Assembly: GCF_001577835.2 (NCBI RefSeq)
Contig: NC_029536.1
Coordinates: 2,418,001 to 2,482,000, forward strand
Reading direction: 5' to 3'
DNA from: Coturnix japonica
Taxonomy: Eukaryota; Chordata; Aves; Galliformes; Phasianidae
DNA: 64,000 nt
Part shown: in pieces, positions 9,990 through 22,091 of the stretch
Position numbering within the stretch: position 1 is the stretch's first letter
Layout of the letters: every line of letters starts with the position of its first letter
Notes under the pieces: model-generated
Databases searched by the model: none
The model's input: only the letters and a program-made list of their open reading frames with translations
Told to the model about the DNA's origin: nothing
Translations under genes and position numbers: made by a program

Positions 9990-11413
9990 AATACCTTGCG
10001 TGCATTCCCGTGTCTGCATGACATGCTCCTTCAGAGCATGGGCTTTCCAGCACTCACCTCTCATAGCAGCCAGGTCAACCCATGATGCAACCCCAGAGGG
10101 AGCAGCCAGCAGCTCAGCATCCCAACCCCAGCCCCACCACCACAATAAAAACGACCTTTTGGCTGCATCCTGGAGCATGCAGCTCCCATGGCTGTCACCC
10201 CCTTGAAAAAGTCAGGCAGGTGTGCTGGCCTGCGTGCACCGTGTACTTCAGGGAGGCAATGGCTCTAGGCTGCAATTTGCTTGGCCATGGCAGCTCCTTT
10301 TATATCTCAGTCACCTCTCATGTCATGAGATGAGAGCAAAGCTTCCTGCGGACATTTCTGCTAGGTCAGGGCTGCGTCATTGCCAGCGTGAAGGCTTCAG
10401 AGGGAGAGATGGGAGATGGGACTGGGCTGCTATTGCCACCTCCTGCTGTATGAGAGCAATGCCAGGAGGGGATATTTGAGATGAAGCCCAGGACCCAACA
10501 TTGCAGCCACGCACCAGGGATGCAGTTTAACCCTGCTGTGGGGTGCAGTGCTGCCAGTGAGGCCATGCACCTTGCTGCAGGTGCATGGGTTGAATTAGGA
10601 AGCCCCTTCTGGAGACCTTCAGTAGGTGGAAAGTGAAGGCAAAGGGATGGCAAAGAGAGAACAACGGCTGCCAGAGGAAGGTATGCTGTAATTATAGGGC
10701 TCACAGTACCATTCCATTCTGAATAAATAGATCCTTTGGGTTATTAGTACACAGCTTCCCAACAAGAAAGTAAACCCGGAACGACACAACAACAGCAGAA
10801 GACCCAACCCAACACACACACACTGCAGCAGCGAGCCTCATCCACAGCTTCAACATTAAATACATCTCCGACTCAGCCACATGTACACATTAAATACATC
10901 AAATCCACTCAAACCTCGCATGTAAACTTTGCAGGATACCTTCTGGAAAATACAGGTAAGTACAATGTAATACATAGACATTCAAGTACAAAATTACTGC
11001 TGGGTTGCTTTGCGTGCACTGAAACAGAGATTTCATTGCTATGTTTGGTTGTTTGCAGCCTTTGGAGGGGACAAAGGTTAAGAATTTGGAGCCTCAGGTT
11101 AAAGAAATACCGCACACGTTTGGGTTTGCTGCTGACCTCGTATGTGCTGACGGATATGGCCAAGAGGCTGCAGAGTGATAGCACCCAGACTCTGTCCCCT
11201 GTTGTTTGTGCCCTGATCTCCTCAGGTCCCCCCAGACACTGAGGGATGAGAGGAGGATGTGCCCCCCCCTTTTCCCCCTCCCTCCCCAAGGCACCATTCT
11301 GGGATGTCCTTAACACTGCTCCCAGGGATCGCTGGAGATCCCTTTGCTTCCTACACCCACCGTGGTGGAAGAACAGAGCCCAGGGGCCGTCCTGTGCCCG
11401 CTGAGCCCTCTGC
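9990..11413. other. PERM1-PLEKHN1 tail-to-tail gap, including PLEKHN1 3' region
   Basis: No coding exon is seen. The right part, about 10690-11413, is richer in A and T and is probably the PLEKHN1 3'UTR. It contains two copies of ACATTAAATACATC at 10853-10866 and 10887-10900. I see no canonical AATAAA or ATTAAA on the minus strand, so the end of the PLEKHN1 transcript is unplaced. Confidence 0.5.
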
Positions 11414-14400
11414 TCACACCTCATAGAAGGGTGCTGGGCTGTCCGGCTCCCTGCCCTCGGCGTCCCATAGGTTGTCATAGCTGAGCTCACTCTGGAAGCT
11501 GTGCAGCTCAGCGTAGTCGTGGTACACAGCGGAGTCACGGTGCAGGCAGCCGCCCTCTGGCACATCGTAGGCATCAATGCTATCATCTGCAGGGAGACAG
11601 CACAGACGTGAGAGCTCCACCAAAGCAGCTTGATTCAGCTGCTTGCAGTCAGCAAGGAGGAGGGACGGGCACACATGGGTCCCTTCAGTCCTTCAGCCCT
11701 GCTCTGAAGACACCAATGGGGATGTGGATGGGGATGGAGCACCCAGCATCACCCATGAGCCTCACCTGGTGGTTGCAGCAAGGGGCCCAGATGCTCCTCT
11801 GGCAGAGATGACACCTGGAAAGGAGGAGATGCACCGATGGGAATGGCACAGTGCTGCATGCCATCCCCATTCCACCCACACAATGGGCTCCAGCCTTGAG
11901 AGAGGCAAATCAAGCCCCCAGCCCCTCCTGGCTGCCTACAGAACATCACTGCAGGGCTGCTCCCTGCCCCAGGGCTGCTCTGACAAACTCACGTTGGCAA
12001 GGTATGGAGCATCAGAAGGAGACTGGGGGTGTCTCTGTGCCCCAAGCACCTCCATCCAGTGCCTGCCAGGTAAGGGCTGGGTGATCTTCTGGCACTGCAG
12101 GACCTAAACAGAGCAAATGGCAGAGCTGATGCCCACCACGGAGGCCCCCCACACCTAAGTCATATTGCTTCCCTATAGCAGCAGTCAAGGCTGCTATTCC
12201 CACAGGCATCACAGTGAGGAAAACAGAAGGAATTGGACAGGAGGAAACCCTTACATTGCTCAGTTCCAGCTGTGCTGGGGGGTCCGTGGCGCGACGTGGT
12301 GTGCTATAGGTGCAGTATGGCTCGCTGTACAGGGCAGGTAGGATGGGGTGCTGGGGGAGGAGGCTGCACGGTGCCTGCTCCACATCCTGTGTGCCTGGAC
12401 CACATCTGCCTTTGGGCTTCTTGGTGCTGCTGCCCCTCCGCAGCTCCTGCGCAGGCACCGCGGTGCTTGGCCAGTTGGTGTGGGGCAGGCACTGCAAAAA
12501 GGCAAAGTTAGCTCTTATCCATCAACCTGGGCCCATGTGTAAGCAATGCATGGTCTCTGCTTCACCTGGGCTCTCCACCTGCTCCCTCCCCACTGATTTC
12601 CCATGATTTGGGCCTGGGTTACACTCACATGGAGAGGTTGGGAATAGCCGGGGCTGTGTGGCTCCTCCAGCAGCATGAAGGACTGAGCATCATGCAATGA
12701 ACCGCTGTGCTGGGACAAGTGTGTCAGGGTGTTGGTCCCTTTCCCTCCAGATGCCCAGGAGTTGGTGCGGCCATCAGAGGCCAACGAGCCTCTCCCACTG
12801 CCAGCAAACTGCAAGGGAAAAGAGAATCACATCAGAGCAACCTGAGCATCCCAACATCCTGCACTGACATGTGCTGCTCTGTAGGGCTGAGCATCCTACA
12901 GATGGAGCTCCAAGGGGGCTGAGCATCCCATGGATAGAGAACTCTAGGGCTGAGCATGCTACAGGTGGAGCTCCCTAAGGCTGAGATCTCTATGGTTAGG
13001 GCTAAAGCTTCATGGTCCATCTCAGCCGGGGCTCTTGCAGCATCCCCATACCCACTGGATTTATATCAGTATCCATGCAAACCCGCAACAGCTGTTACCT
13101 GGCTGAGGTGTGGCAGCTTTGATCCTGAGAAACTTTCTGATCCGGACAGGGAGGAGTCAGCATTTCGAAACTGAGCTGTTTTCAGGCAGTAGAGCCACTC
13201 CTGGTAATCCCCATAGCTGCGGCAGATGACGCGGATGGAGTTGATCAGCCGGCCTGCGAGACAGCATCACGCGGGGCTGCTGCTGGGGCCGGGCTGCAGC
13301 CCATGGTGCTTCCCCCAGGAACCCATGGGCATTCCCACACATCATCCCCATACACCATCCCCATCCCTCATCCCCATAACCCATCCCCATTTGCCATCCT
13401 CACACCCCATCCTCATCCTTCATCTCCATCCCCCATCCCCATACCTCAAATCCATCCCTAATTCCCATACCTTATCTCCATCCCCCATCCCCATACCTCA
13501 AATCCATACCCCATACCCCATCCCCATTCCCCATCCTCACACCCCATCCCCGTCCCTTATCTCCACACCCCATACACCAACCTCATACCCCATCCTCATA
13601 CCCCATCTCCATCCCCTTACCTCATCTCCATACCCCATCCTGACACCCCATCCCTATACCCCATACCCCAGGCACCAGGTCCCTACACCACCATAAGACA
13701 TGAGGATCCCAGACCCAACCCAAATTGCTGCCAGCACAGCACTAAATATGCACCTTCTATTAAAAATGAGGTTTTCTCATTCTCTTCAAACGACACCTGG
13801 ATGGCATTGAGTGGCAGCTCACCCTGTTGGGGAGAGAACAAAACCCCTGTCTCTTTTCCAGCCCTCTCAGCAATGTTTTCCCACCTTTGAGCAGCTGATG
13901 TCTCCAGAACACTGCACAAGCATTGTCCCCATAAAAGCTGACCTGCTGGCTGGGATTTCCAGCCTGGCAGCCAGGAATCTCCCCTCCATCCCCTGCAAAG
14001 CCTCACAAAGACAAGGCTGAGCCCCACGGGTGCCAGCAGCTGAAACGTGAGCCCTGAGCTATAGGGCACACTTGTGGCCGCCACTCTGATGGCACATATG
14101 GCAAGAGGCTGAAGCACTCTGTCCCCAGTGTTGAGTGCAATGCAATCACTGCACAGCAATGGAAGTGGGTTGGTGCTGAGGGACTGATGACAAACTCCTG
14201 CAGTATTTCTCCTACGTAGGAAAGCCATTTATGGTCCGAGCAATGCTGACCTTGGGTGGAAAAATGAATGCAGCGCTCCGTGACTCAGTTTCCCCGGTTC
14301 CTGTTGTAACTAATGGACTTTGGTGCTGCTATGCATGGGTGGGGGTTGGGGTGGAGCAGGCACAGAGCATCCCTTGCAAACAGCCCTCCTGGGCATTGCA

Positions 14401-17400
14401 ACCCCCAAAACCAGCAAGCAGGAGGGCCAAGCTCTTTTAATATCAATGGGAGGGCTCAGAGGGTTTGCAGAAGTGCTGGGAGAAGGCTGCTGTGCCCCAG
14501 CATGCCCGTGGAAGAGCCGGTTCAAGGGGAAACCCCTGCAGCCCCGCAACCGTGGGAAGGCAGCACAGTGAGGATGGGGAAGACAAATCCAGTTTAAGGT
14601 TTCAAAAGAGATGAGTTCATCCAGGAGCCCAACCCAGGGCCCCCTCGTACAGTGTCCTCTTCCCAAGAGCTGCCAACAATGTGCTCCCGAAAACAAGCTC
14701 AGCCTGAGGTGTGGCACAGGGAAACACCCAGGCGGGTGCTTAGGGAGAGCTCTCATGGTGCATGGCCCTGCTCCAGCCCATGGATGCTCCATGCAGCTCT
14801 TCCCAGTCCAATTAAAAGCAGCCTGCACGCCCCAGGGCATGGCATGGATGTGGTGACATAGCATCCTGGCAATGCGTACCCATTGGTTGGGCACTGCGCT
14901 GCTTTTTTCTCTGCTCAAACACAAGAAAACAGCCTTGGAGTGCACATGGCTTCTTGACAGCCATTGGAGTGATGCCTGAGATGTTGGCTTGCAGGGCTGT
15001 TCGTACTGCAGGTGATACAGGTGCAGCCCCCATGCCATGTATATTGCCTGGGTGCTGCTGGCTTTCACCTCCTCCCTGCATCGCGGTGCTCAGCAGCCAG
15101 CTCCTTCCCCGCGGGGCTTTGTAGGAGGGCAAGGTGTTTCTCATGGGAAGAGGACTTGCAACACCCCGCTGCTGCTCACCTGCCAGCTGGCGAGGGAGGA
15201 AAAGCCTTTGCCAAGAGGAGGAGGGGAGCCAGGTGGAAGGAACAAAGAGCCAAAGCTGTACTGAGGGCTGGGGAGAGAAAAGGGAGATGCTGGAGGATGA
15301 ATGTACCTTAAAGTAGAGGCCGTTGTGCTCTTCAGACACGATCACCAGCGTGGAGGGGTACAGCACCAGCAGGCGCTCGTGCTGCTCCTATGGAAGGAAA
15401 AGAGCAGTGCTGAGCCTCAGGACACAGCTCCTTAGCAGGTGATCCATCCCCAGGCACCACTACTGGGCCAGCAGAGTGGGGATGAGCACTGCCCCATGAT
15501 ATGCATTGAAGGGCTCTATAGGGACCCCACTGTGGTCCTACCTCGAAAGGTAGATGCTGGAGCTTCACTTTGGAAACAAAGAGGACGTCACCAAGGGATT
15601 CCCGCTGGGTTCCCCTCCATTCCTGGACAGGCATGTTCTGCACCGACCACCTCAGCTCCTCCTTCCCCACTGAGCTCTGCTTCCAGTCATCCTAAGGATG
15701 GACCAAAGCAGAGATGTGCCCTCCCCTTTGAAATGCTCAGCAAGCTCTGGATATTGGGTGAGAATTTACAACACAAGAGGCTGCAAGAGGTGATGGGGAA
15801 GCAGCGTGCTGCAGAGCACAGCATCCACCCAGCTCTGAGCCCATGCATCCCAGCCCCAAGAACCAACCTGAGCAATGAAAGGCAAGCCCAGGCTCCCTCC
15901 GTTCAGATGGATCTGCTTCTCCAAGTGATAGAGCCACTGCTTCAGCTCCGTCTCCGTGGGGCAGAACACAATGAGAGGGTTCAGCAATGGACCTGGGTGT
16001 TGGAGGAAGAAGATGTGCTGGAGCTGTGCAGCATCAAAAGACACCACTTTGCTACAGCTGTAAATGTATAGACCAACCACTTCCCAATATATGTATTTAT
16101 TGCTGCACCCGTGCCAGACAAGCTGCAGAGCAAGTGAAGCCACACACACCCTGCTAGTCACTGCAGAGACACTCTGATGTTAATCATCCCTTCTGGCAGG
16201 CTGCGGGATGGATGTTGGGATTAATAATTGACCAGTGATCTCAGGTTATAACAAACTCGGTTCATGGGATTTGTGGGGTTTGAAGGAGTCAGATAAGTGA
16301 GAGCACGGGATAAACATGGTACTTTGCCCCTTTCATCTCATAAGACCTGTGCTAGTTATGATGATCAGGTAATTAAGACTTTGAAACACCTCTGGCTTGT
16401 CAGAAACACACAGTTACTCCACTCAGCTCCAACTCAGTGCTTGGGTATGAGGAGTTATGGGGCACCTCCTGCAGGTCCAGGGCTCACCCCTCTTCCCTGC
16501 CTTGGTTTCCTCATCTTTGCAATGGGGATAAAGGGATCAGTAGGGCGGTTGGGTGCTAATAGCATTACCCAGGAACTTGGGTGGCTAGGGTTGTTTCCCA
16601 GGCCCTGCAGAGCAGCAGCAATGACACAGCTGTGCTGAGCAACCTGTGCCAGCCTCGTGCTCTGTCCCACAGCCCCGTCCTTCCTCTTTCTGCAGGAAGG
16701 CTCTGGGCAATCTCCAAGTCCCAAAGCCACTTCTATGAGCCAAGCTGGGGTGCTCACAGTCCCACCAGCACCAGCAGCTGGACCATAAACCCAAGGCATA
16801 GCAACATCATCAGCATCTCCTTTTTACTACCTCTGCATGGCCATGGCACGGCTTTCTCTTCCTTGGCTCTGCATCTTTCCAGCATTCCCTCCCTATTTCT
16901 GTGCACTCCAGGCTCTAACTACCACCCCTGGGGCCTCGGGGCTGCTGTAACTCAGCAAAGAAGCCTCTGGCCATGCTGCAGACAGCTCATTATCCCTTGT
17001 ATAAGCAAGGTGAGTGCATGGAAAGCCTAAAAACACTTAAAGGCAGCAGAGCTGATAGGGGAGTCCCCACACAGAGTTCCCTGCTTGCAGCCTTGGGCAT
17101 CCCTGCCAGCTAAGGATGCAGAGCATCAGTTCCCTGCCTCCTCTCCCCATAGTGTTGTTTCCCCCTTTGTCACCATGGGGCAGCTGTGGTTCAGACACCC
17201 TTTCAAACCTTAGGTCACAGACCTGTGATGCGGAAGGCGTGCTGTTCCTCCTGCCCCACGCTCCTCCTGCTCTCCACCTCGCACACATTCAGCTCTTTTA
17301 AAGGCAGCAGACCCTGTGTGGGAAGGAGGCGTTGTCATTATGGGGGCAGCCCACAAGGAATGCCCTATTCCCATAGGTTGGGCAGCCAACAGCTGGAAAC

Positions 17401-20400
17401 ATCTGGCCCTTCCATCCCAGTGCTGCATCCGGATCTTAGGGAAGCCTCAGCAAAACCAAACATGAGAATATGGGAACAGCACAAAGCAGAACTGAGCTGC
17501 TGTTGTTCCCATATCCCAGCCCTTCACACACTGCTCTAACGAGGCACAGGAATGATGACAAGCATGAGCTCCCATCTCAGGCTCTCGGAACAGGGGCTGT
17601 GAAAGATGCTAATTGCTGTAATGTCAAGGGGCTGCTGCTGGCACATTAATTCCTTTTTAATTCCTTTAGGATTAATAATCCAAGGGGCTGTTTATAAAGC
17701 AGGCGGGGGATTGGTGATGGTGTTTGCATTCTGCTGTGTGTCTGACGGCTGGCTTGCTGCGTGAGTCAAGAGAGCGCATTGTCATATTGCATTAACATCA
17801 AGTGACCTAGAAGACAATAAATCATTTCTAAAAGGGATGAGTTTCCCCAGCATCCACAAAAGCAGACACGCTCCCTTGTTGTTACTCACTCCTGCAGAGA
17901 TAGAATGCATTCAGGGTCGGTTTGGCTGTGATTTTTTGGCCTATAAGGAACCAGCATCACCAAAGGTTGCTAATGGAGGCCCATCCCAACCTGTCCATCC
18001 CACTCAGTGCCCCCAGTTTGGCCACGCTGCCCCTTGGAGGTGCCCTATCACAGAATGACCTGGGTTAGAAGGGACCTCAAGGATCATAAAGTTCCCTACC
18101 TGGTAGGTGAGCCCATTGGAGCCCATGGACTGGAAGTAGAGGTGAGACTGGAAGAGCTCCAGGTAGCAGTCATTGACCTCCTGCAGGAAACACATTTGGG
18201 GTTTCTGACAAACATCTGCCACAGCTGTAGGTCCCATTGCCCAGCATTGCTCCCCACCTCCCAACCCTGCAGGGTCAGGCTGTGAATTACCTGGCAGTGC
18301 TGAAACTTGAATTTGACCTTGGAGTAGTAGATGATTTTCCCCAGGTTCCTGACGACTGTTTTCCTCCGTCCCTTCTTGAAAAGGCTGGGGAACCTCTGGT
18401 CCAGGTTTTCCTTCTGGTTTTCTTGGTTCTGAATGCTCTGTACCAAAGATAAACAAGTCAGAGGTGGGATATGGGATGGATGGACGGGGTGTCCCCAGCA
18501 CAGCACTTCCTCCACATCTGCTCTGGATTTGGGGTCTCTGTGCTGGAATCAGCTTTGGGCTCAGATGGGGATGTGTGCACTGAGGGAGCTGGAACTGGGG
18601 TAGGAAAGGGAATGGGCAGAAGCATATTTAGGGTTTCCCAACTCCAACCTCCTGCCATCCTGACCCATTTGACTGGGACAAGGACCAAGCAAGGCTAAGA
18701 CAATGCAGTTTGCCTTCCAGGACAGGGGTTTCCCTTGTTTCCTGAGCTCTGGTTCAATGGAAATTCCTTCCTTGTGCAACAGCACAAACCCACACCCCTA
18801 TTGCACTCCACTGCCCACAGCCCATGGGGTATTGCACACAGGCTCAGAGATACTCATTGCCAAGCAGAAGAGAGGATGGGAGCCACGAGCTAACCCTGAA
18901 CCAGATTGCAAACCACCCAGAGGGACCTTTTTTTACCCATTTACATGGGATATTTCCTCCCATGTCGAGGCAGGAGGGTTGTGATGGTGACATGTTGAAG
19001 CAGCATTTCCAGGCACGCAGCAGGGAGCCGGGGGACAGCAAAGAGACAGCTGCTGCACCCCGTGATGAATGCAGAGCCAGCAGTTCACCCCTGTGGGCCC
19101 CCATGAGTCACCCCTGTGGAATGGCACCAACCCCAGCCATCCCTGGTGCTCAGCAGCTCACGGGACCCTCATACCTGCAGAGCTGAGCTCCTTCTGCACC
19201 CACAAAGAGCTCTGAAATCTCCTCCAGGTGCTAAGCTAAGTGCTGCTGTAGTCTCCCTCCCAGCTCCATGCATTGCTATGCACATACACCCGAACCACGG
19301 GGAGCTGCAGGCTGCCTGGTGATGCTCTCACCGGAGGCAATTAATGACTGTTTCTGTGCTTCCCATGCTCAAACCTCAGCACCCACAGGGCCCGGTGACT
19401 CAGTTTTTTTTCCCCTCACACACTATTTGCCCTTGGAGAAGCCCGGAGCCAGCTCTGTGTTTCCAGCTGCAGCCCAGGGTCAGGGCCGGAGGGGGAAGGG
19501 GAGAGGTTCTGACCCTGCATAGCCAGTGGGCAAAGGGAGGGAATGGGATTTTTCTCTCTTGAGAAAGATATAATTGAGAAGAGCTTCCAAGCGCCGGCGG
19601 TCTTATCAGCACCCATCAGGTATTGTGGTCAGGCAGGAAGAAGTGGGACAGCTCAGGTCAATTTTTTACCAGGTGGGGCTCTCTGTGTTTTTCTATCCCG
19701 TTTGTGCTGCAGGCAGCACAGATCCCAGGCAAGCAGCTTTCTCTTGGGGCTTGGCAAGCAGTGCCAACCCCAACACCTCCTTGGCCTCCCCACATCCCCG
19801 CTGCTCATCCTGCAGGTAGAGCCGGTTGCTGATTAACCTGCCCGTACCCCACATCCCCCACTGAATCACCCTGCAGGAAGGGCTCAGCCCTGAGGCTCTG
19901 AGAACTGCTGCTCACACAGCACCCAAAGCCAGAGCTGTGCTCCGGGCACATCCTTCCCCTTAGGATTTGCTGTGGTTGGGTAGGGTGGGAAACAAAGGGA
20001 AGGGTGGGGTGTGGGAGCTAAACAAGGATGCTATCCCTGGTTGGGGTGGAAGCAGGGATTGGGGGATGCACTGTGCACACAGCTGGGCTGACTCCATCAC
20101 CTCCCAGATGGAGATGTCCCACTATGGGTGCTGCTGAGTTCCAGGCAGGATGTCCCTTGTAGCAAGCATAGCACTACACCTCAGTTTCCCCCTTCCTCCA
20201 CATTCACATGACCCGACTGCCATACAATAGCATGGCACTCAGTGCTGCCCCATCCACAGCCCTGGACCACCCCGAGGTGCTGGGCAAACACAGTGCTGTG
20301 TTCCCCAAGCAGTGCTGGGATTCAGCCATATGGCCACGGGGCTGCTACGTGCCCGGGGCAGACCTGCCCTTCCTGATTATCTTCCCAGTTCTCATTGCTA

Positions 20401-22091
20401 ATACGCTGCCTGCTCCGTCTCATTCCAGCGTGGGAATGAATCATCCTACCTTTGAGTGCTTGCATTTTCCCTTCCTACCCAGAAACAAAGAGCTGAGAGT
20501 GATGATGATGTTCCCACCGCACTGTGCTCCCCCTGAATCTCACACATAGAGATACAGCGTGTCCTTATCCCCTCCACAGGGACCCCAAACATAGAGCTCA
20601 GCCCTGAGCTGCCCTGCTGCAGAGCCTGGTGCACCTTTGGACCTGGGATGGGTGGGAATGTAGCCTGTGGGGCAGGATGTGCTGGTACTTGCCTTCCCAG
20701 GGATGTACTGCAGGATTTTGTCCGTCGTTGTATCCCTCTCCCCATCTCCGTCTATGCCAAAGAAGCTGGGCAGCTTTTTCTTGCCATTTTGCCTATGGGG
20801 CCAGAGGGAGAAATGGCAAAGATTTGAGCTGAGTTCTGCTCTGAAACAGGGAACTTGGAAGGCTCTGTGAGCAGTTTGCTCTGGGCTTTCTAATCATCCC
20901 AGCTCAGCACTGGGCTGATAACTGTCTGGGATGATTACAGCAGGTTTCATGCTGCACCTGTTGGTGTTTCTTTGTTTTATTTTCCATTTCTTCACATCAC
21001 CAAATGTTCTCAGCTGAGCCTGGGAACAGCACAGGGCAGTGATGTCCTATTGCAATGTGCCACCTCCAGCCCAGCCCTGAGACCCTCAGGGCAGAGCTGT
21101 ATGTGCACACACATGCACACCCACACCCACATACACAGAGCTGGGTGTTATGGGGTCTTTGTGGTTTTCCTCTCTTCCCTTCCACCCCCTGCAGGCCCCC
21201 CCCTGGTACAGCACACAAGGAGCCCCATTTGGGGCTGCAGTAGGAGTGTAGCACTGCCCTGGGGGGGGTTTCAGGGCTGTTTGCTTCCCATAAAGGCACA
21301 GCAGGGGTCAGGCTGAGTGCCAGGTTTGGGGTTTTCCTTCTAAAGGGTTAGGGACGGGTGGGTACACTGGGTTAGGGTGAGGCTTAGGGTTAGGTTTAGT
21401 TAAGGTTACCATTGGGATTATGGCTGGGGTTAGGGTTTCCATTAGGGTTATGGTTAGGATTAGGGTTACTGGTAAGATTATGGTTAGGATTAGGGTTATT
21501 GGTACTGGTAAGGTTATGGTTAGGTTTAGGGTTAGGGTTACTGGTAAGGTTATGGTTAGGTTTAGGGTTAGGGTTACTGGTAAAGTTATGGTTAGGATTA
21601 GGATTTTTGTTACTGGTAAGATTATGGTTAGGGTTAGGGTTACTGGTAATGTTATGGTTAGGGTTATGGTTACCATTAAGGTTATGGTTAGGATGAGGGT
21701 CAGGGTTACCGTTAAGGCTATGGTTATGGTTAGGGTTATGGCAGCACAAATAAAACACAAAACAAAGGAATGCTGAGCACTCAGCTCTGCTCCCCATAGT
21801 GGGGAGGTGATCTTTCCCAACTCCAATGAAATAAATCACTCTGTTCCTCAGTGCAGTGAGGCTTCAACCCTCCGGCACAGCACTATGATCCCACCCCAAG
21901 CTCCTGCAGCTGCCGTAGCACGCAGCTTAAAACCCCACAAACCTCCCATTGCTCTTTGGGATTCCCAAGCAGATCTCAGCACCATTCCCAATAAAAGCAC
22001 TCATTACTCACTCTTTCTTTAATGAAGGTTTCCTCCTGAAGGAATTTCGGAACCCCCCAGGTGCCTGCGGGACGCAAGCGATGTTCCCCAT
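11414..22091 (-). CDS. PLEKHN1: PLEKHN1, pleckstrin homology domain-containing family N member 1 (609 aa, 15 coding exons)
   Basis: Coding exons in transcript order: 22012-22091, 20693-20792, 18291-18437, 18100-18180, 17223-17313, 15868-15992, 15542-15691, 15307-15387, 13754-13823, 13099-13253, 12629-12808, 12255-12491, 11993-12103, 11766-11814, 11414-11586. They sum to 1830 nt with every phase consistent; human PLEKHN1 is about 611 aa. The start MGNIACVPQAP carries Gly2 and Cys6, a myristoylation/palmitoylation-type N-terminus shared with human. PH domain 1 spans about residues 95-200 and ends in QWLYHLEKQI. PH domain 2 spans about 225-340, with RLVLYPS-like strands and EWLYCLKTAQ. The rest is Ser/Pro-rich, ending in a Tyr-rich tail (YDVPEGG, YHDYAEL). 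The family binds acidic phospholipids, including cardiolipin, and has been placed at mitochondria. Intron 2 is GC-AG, and the donor of exon 4 overlaps a CR1 fragment. Confidence 0.95.
13320..13680. repeat. C-rich CCCCATACC-type minisatellite in PLEKHN1 intron 9
   Basis: About 360 bp of irregular CCCCATCCCCATACC and CATCTCCAT units lies between exons 13099-13253 and 13754-13823. The minus strand, the transcribed sense of PLEKHN1, is G-rich (GGGGATGGGG), so nascent RNA could form G-quadruplexes. Confidence 0.85.
17585..17840. promoter_or_regulatory. AT-rich, homeodomain-site-rich intronic segment
   Basis: PLEKHN1 intron 4 contains an AT-rich block set in GC-rich DNA, with several TAAT/ATTA cores. 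The perfect inverted repeat GGATTA-A-TAATCC at 17669-17681 is two K50-type homeodomain sites (OTX/CRX/PITX class). TGAGTCA follows at 17762-17768 (AP-1 or MAF/NRL half-site class). This looks like a conserved noncoding enhancer. It is inferred from composition and motifs only. Confidence 0.35.
18048..18098 (-). mobile_element. CR1 LINE 3'-end fragment abutting a PLEKHN1 exon
   Basis: The minus strand reads like the end of CR1: a GGAACT-TATGAT part, then CCTTGAGGTCCCTTCTAACC and ATTCTGTGAT. It is about 50 bp, severely 5'-truncated. The 5' end of the homology meets the exon edge at 18100, so the donor GTAGGG falls at or inside the fragment. Confidence 0.8.
21346..21742. repeat. Degenerate telomere-like (TTAGGG-related) array in PLEKHN1 intron 1
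   Basis: About 400 bp is built from GGTTAGGGTTA, GGTTATGGTTAGG and GGTTACTGGTAA words, with a higher-order unit of about 36 bp. The plus strand is G-rich. It lies 270 bp downstream of exon 1 of PLEKHN1, which is transcribed from the other strand. Confidence 0.85.

Noticed and set aside
13226-13696. His-Pro-Ile-rich 156-codon frame
   Set aside because: Translation of the CCCCATACC minisatellite.
15993-16057. Extending a PLEKHN1 exon upstream through an open frame to an earlier acceptor
   Set aside because: The phase does not fit exon 17223-17313, which supplies the expected GLLPLKELNVC strand. The AG at 15993-15994 fits exactly.
15439-16071. 210-codon plus-strand frame
   Set aside because: Antisense to PLEKHN1 PH-domain exons; the minus-strand frame carries the conserved protein.
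21308-21826. Long open frames on both strands with regular repeats
   Set aside because: They are read-throughs of the telomere-like array, which lacks stops by its composition.
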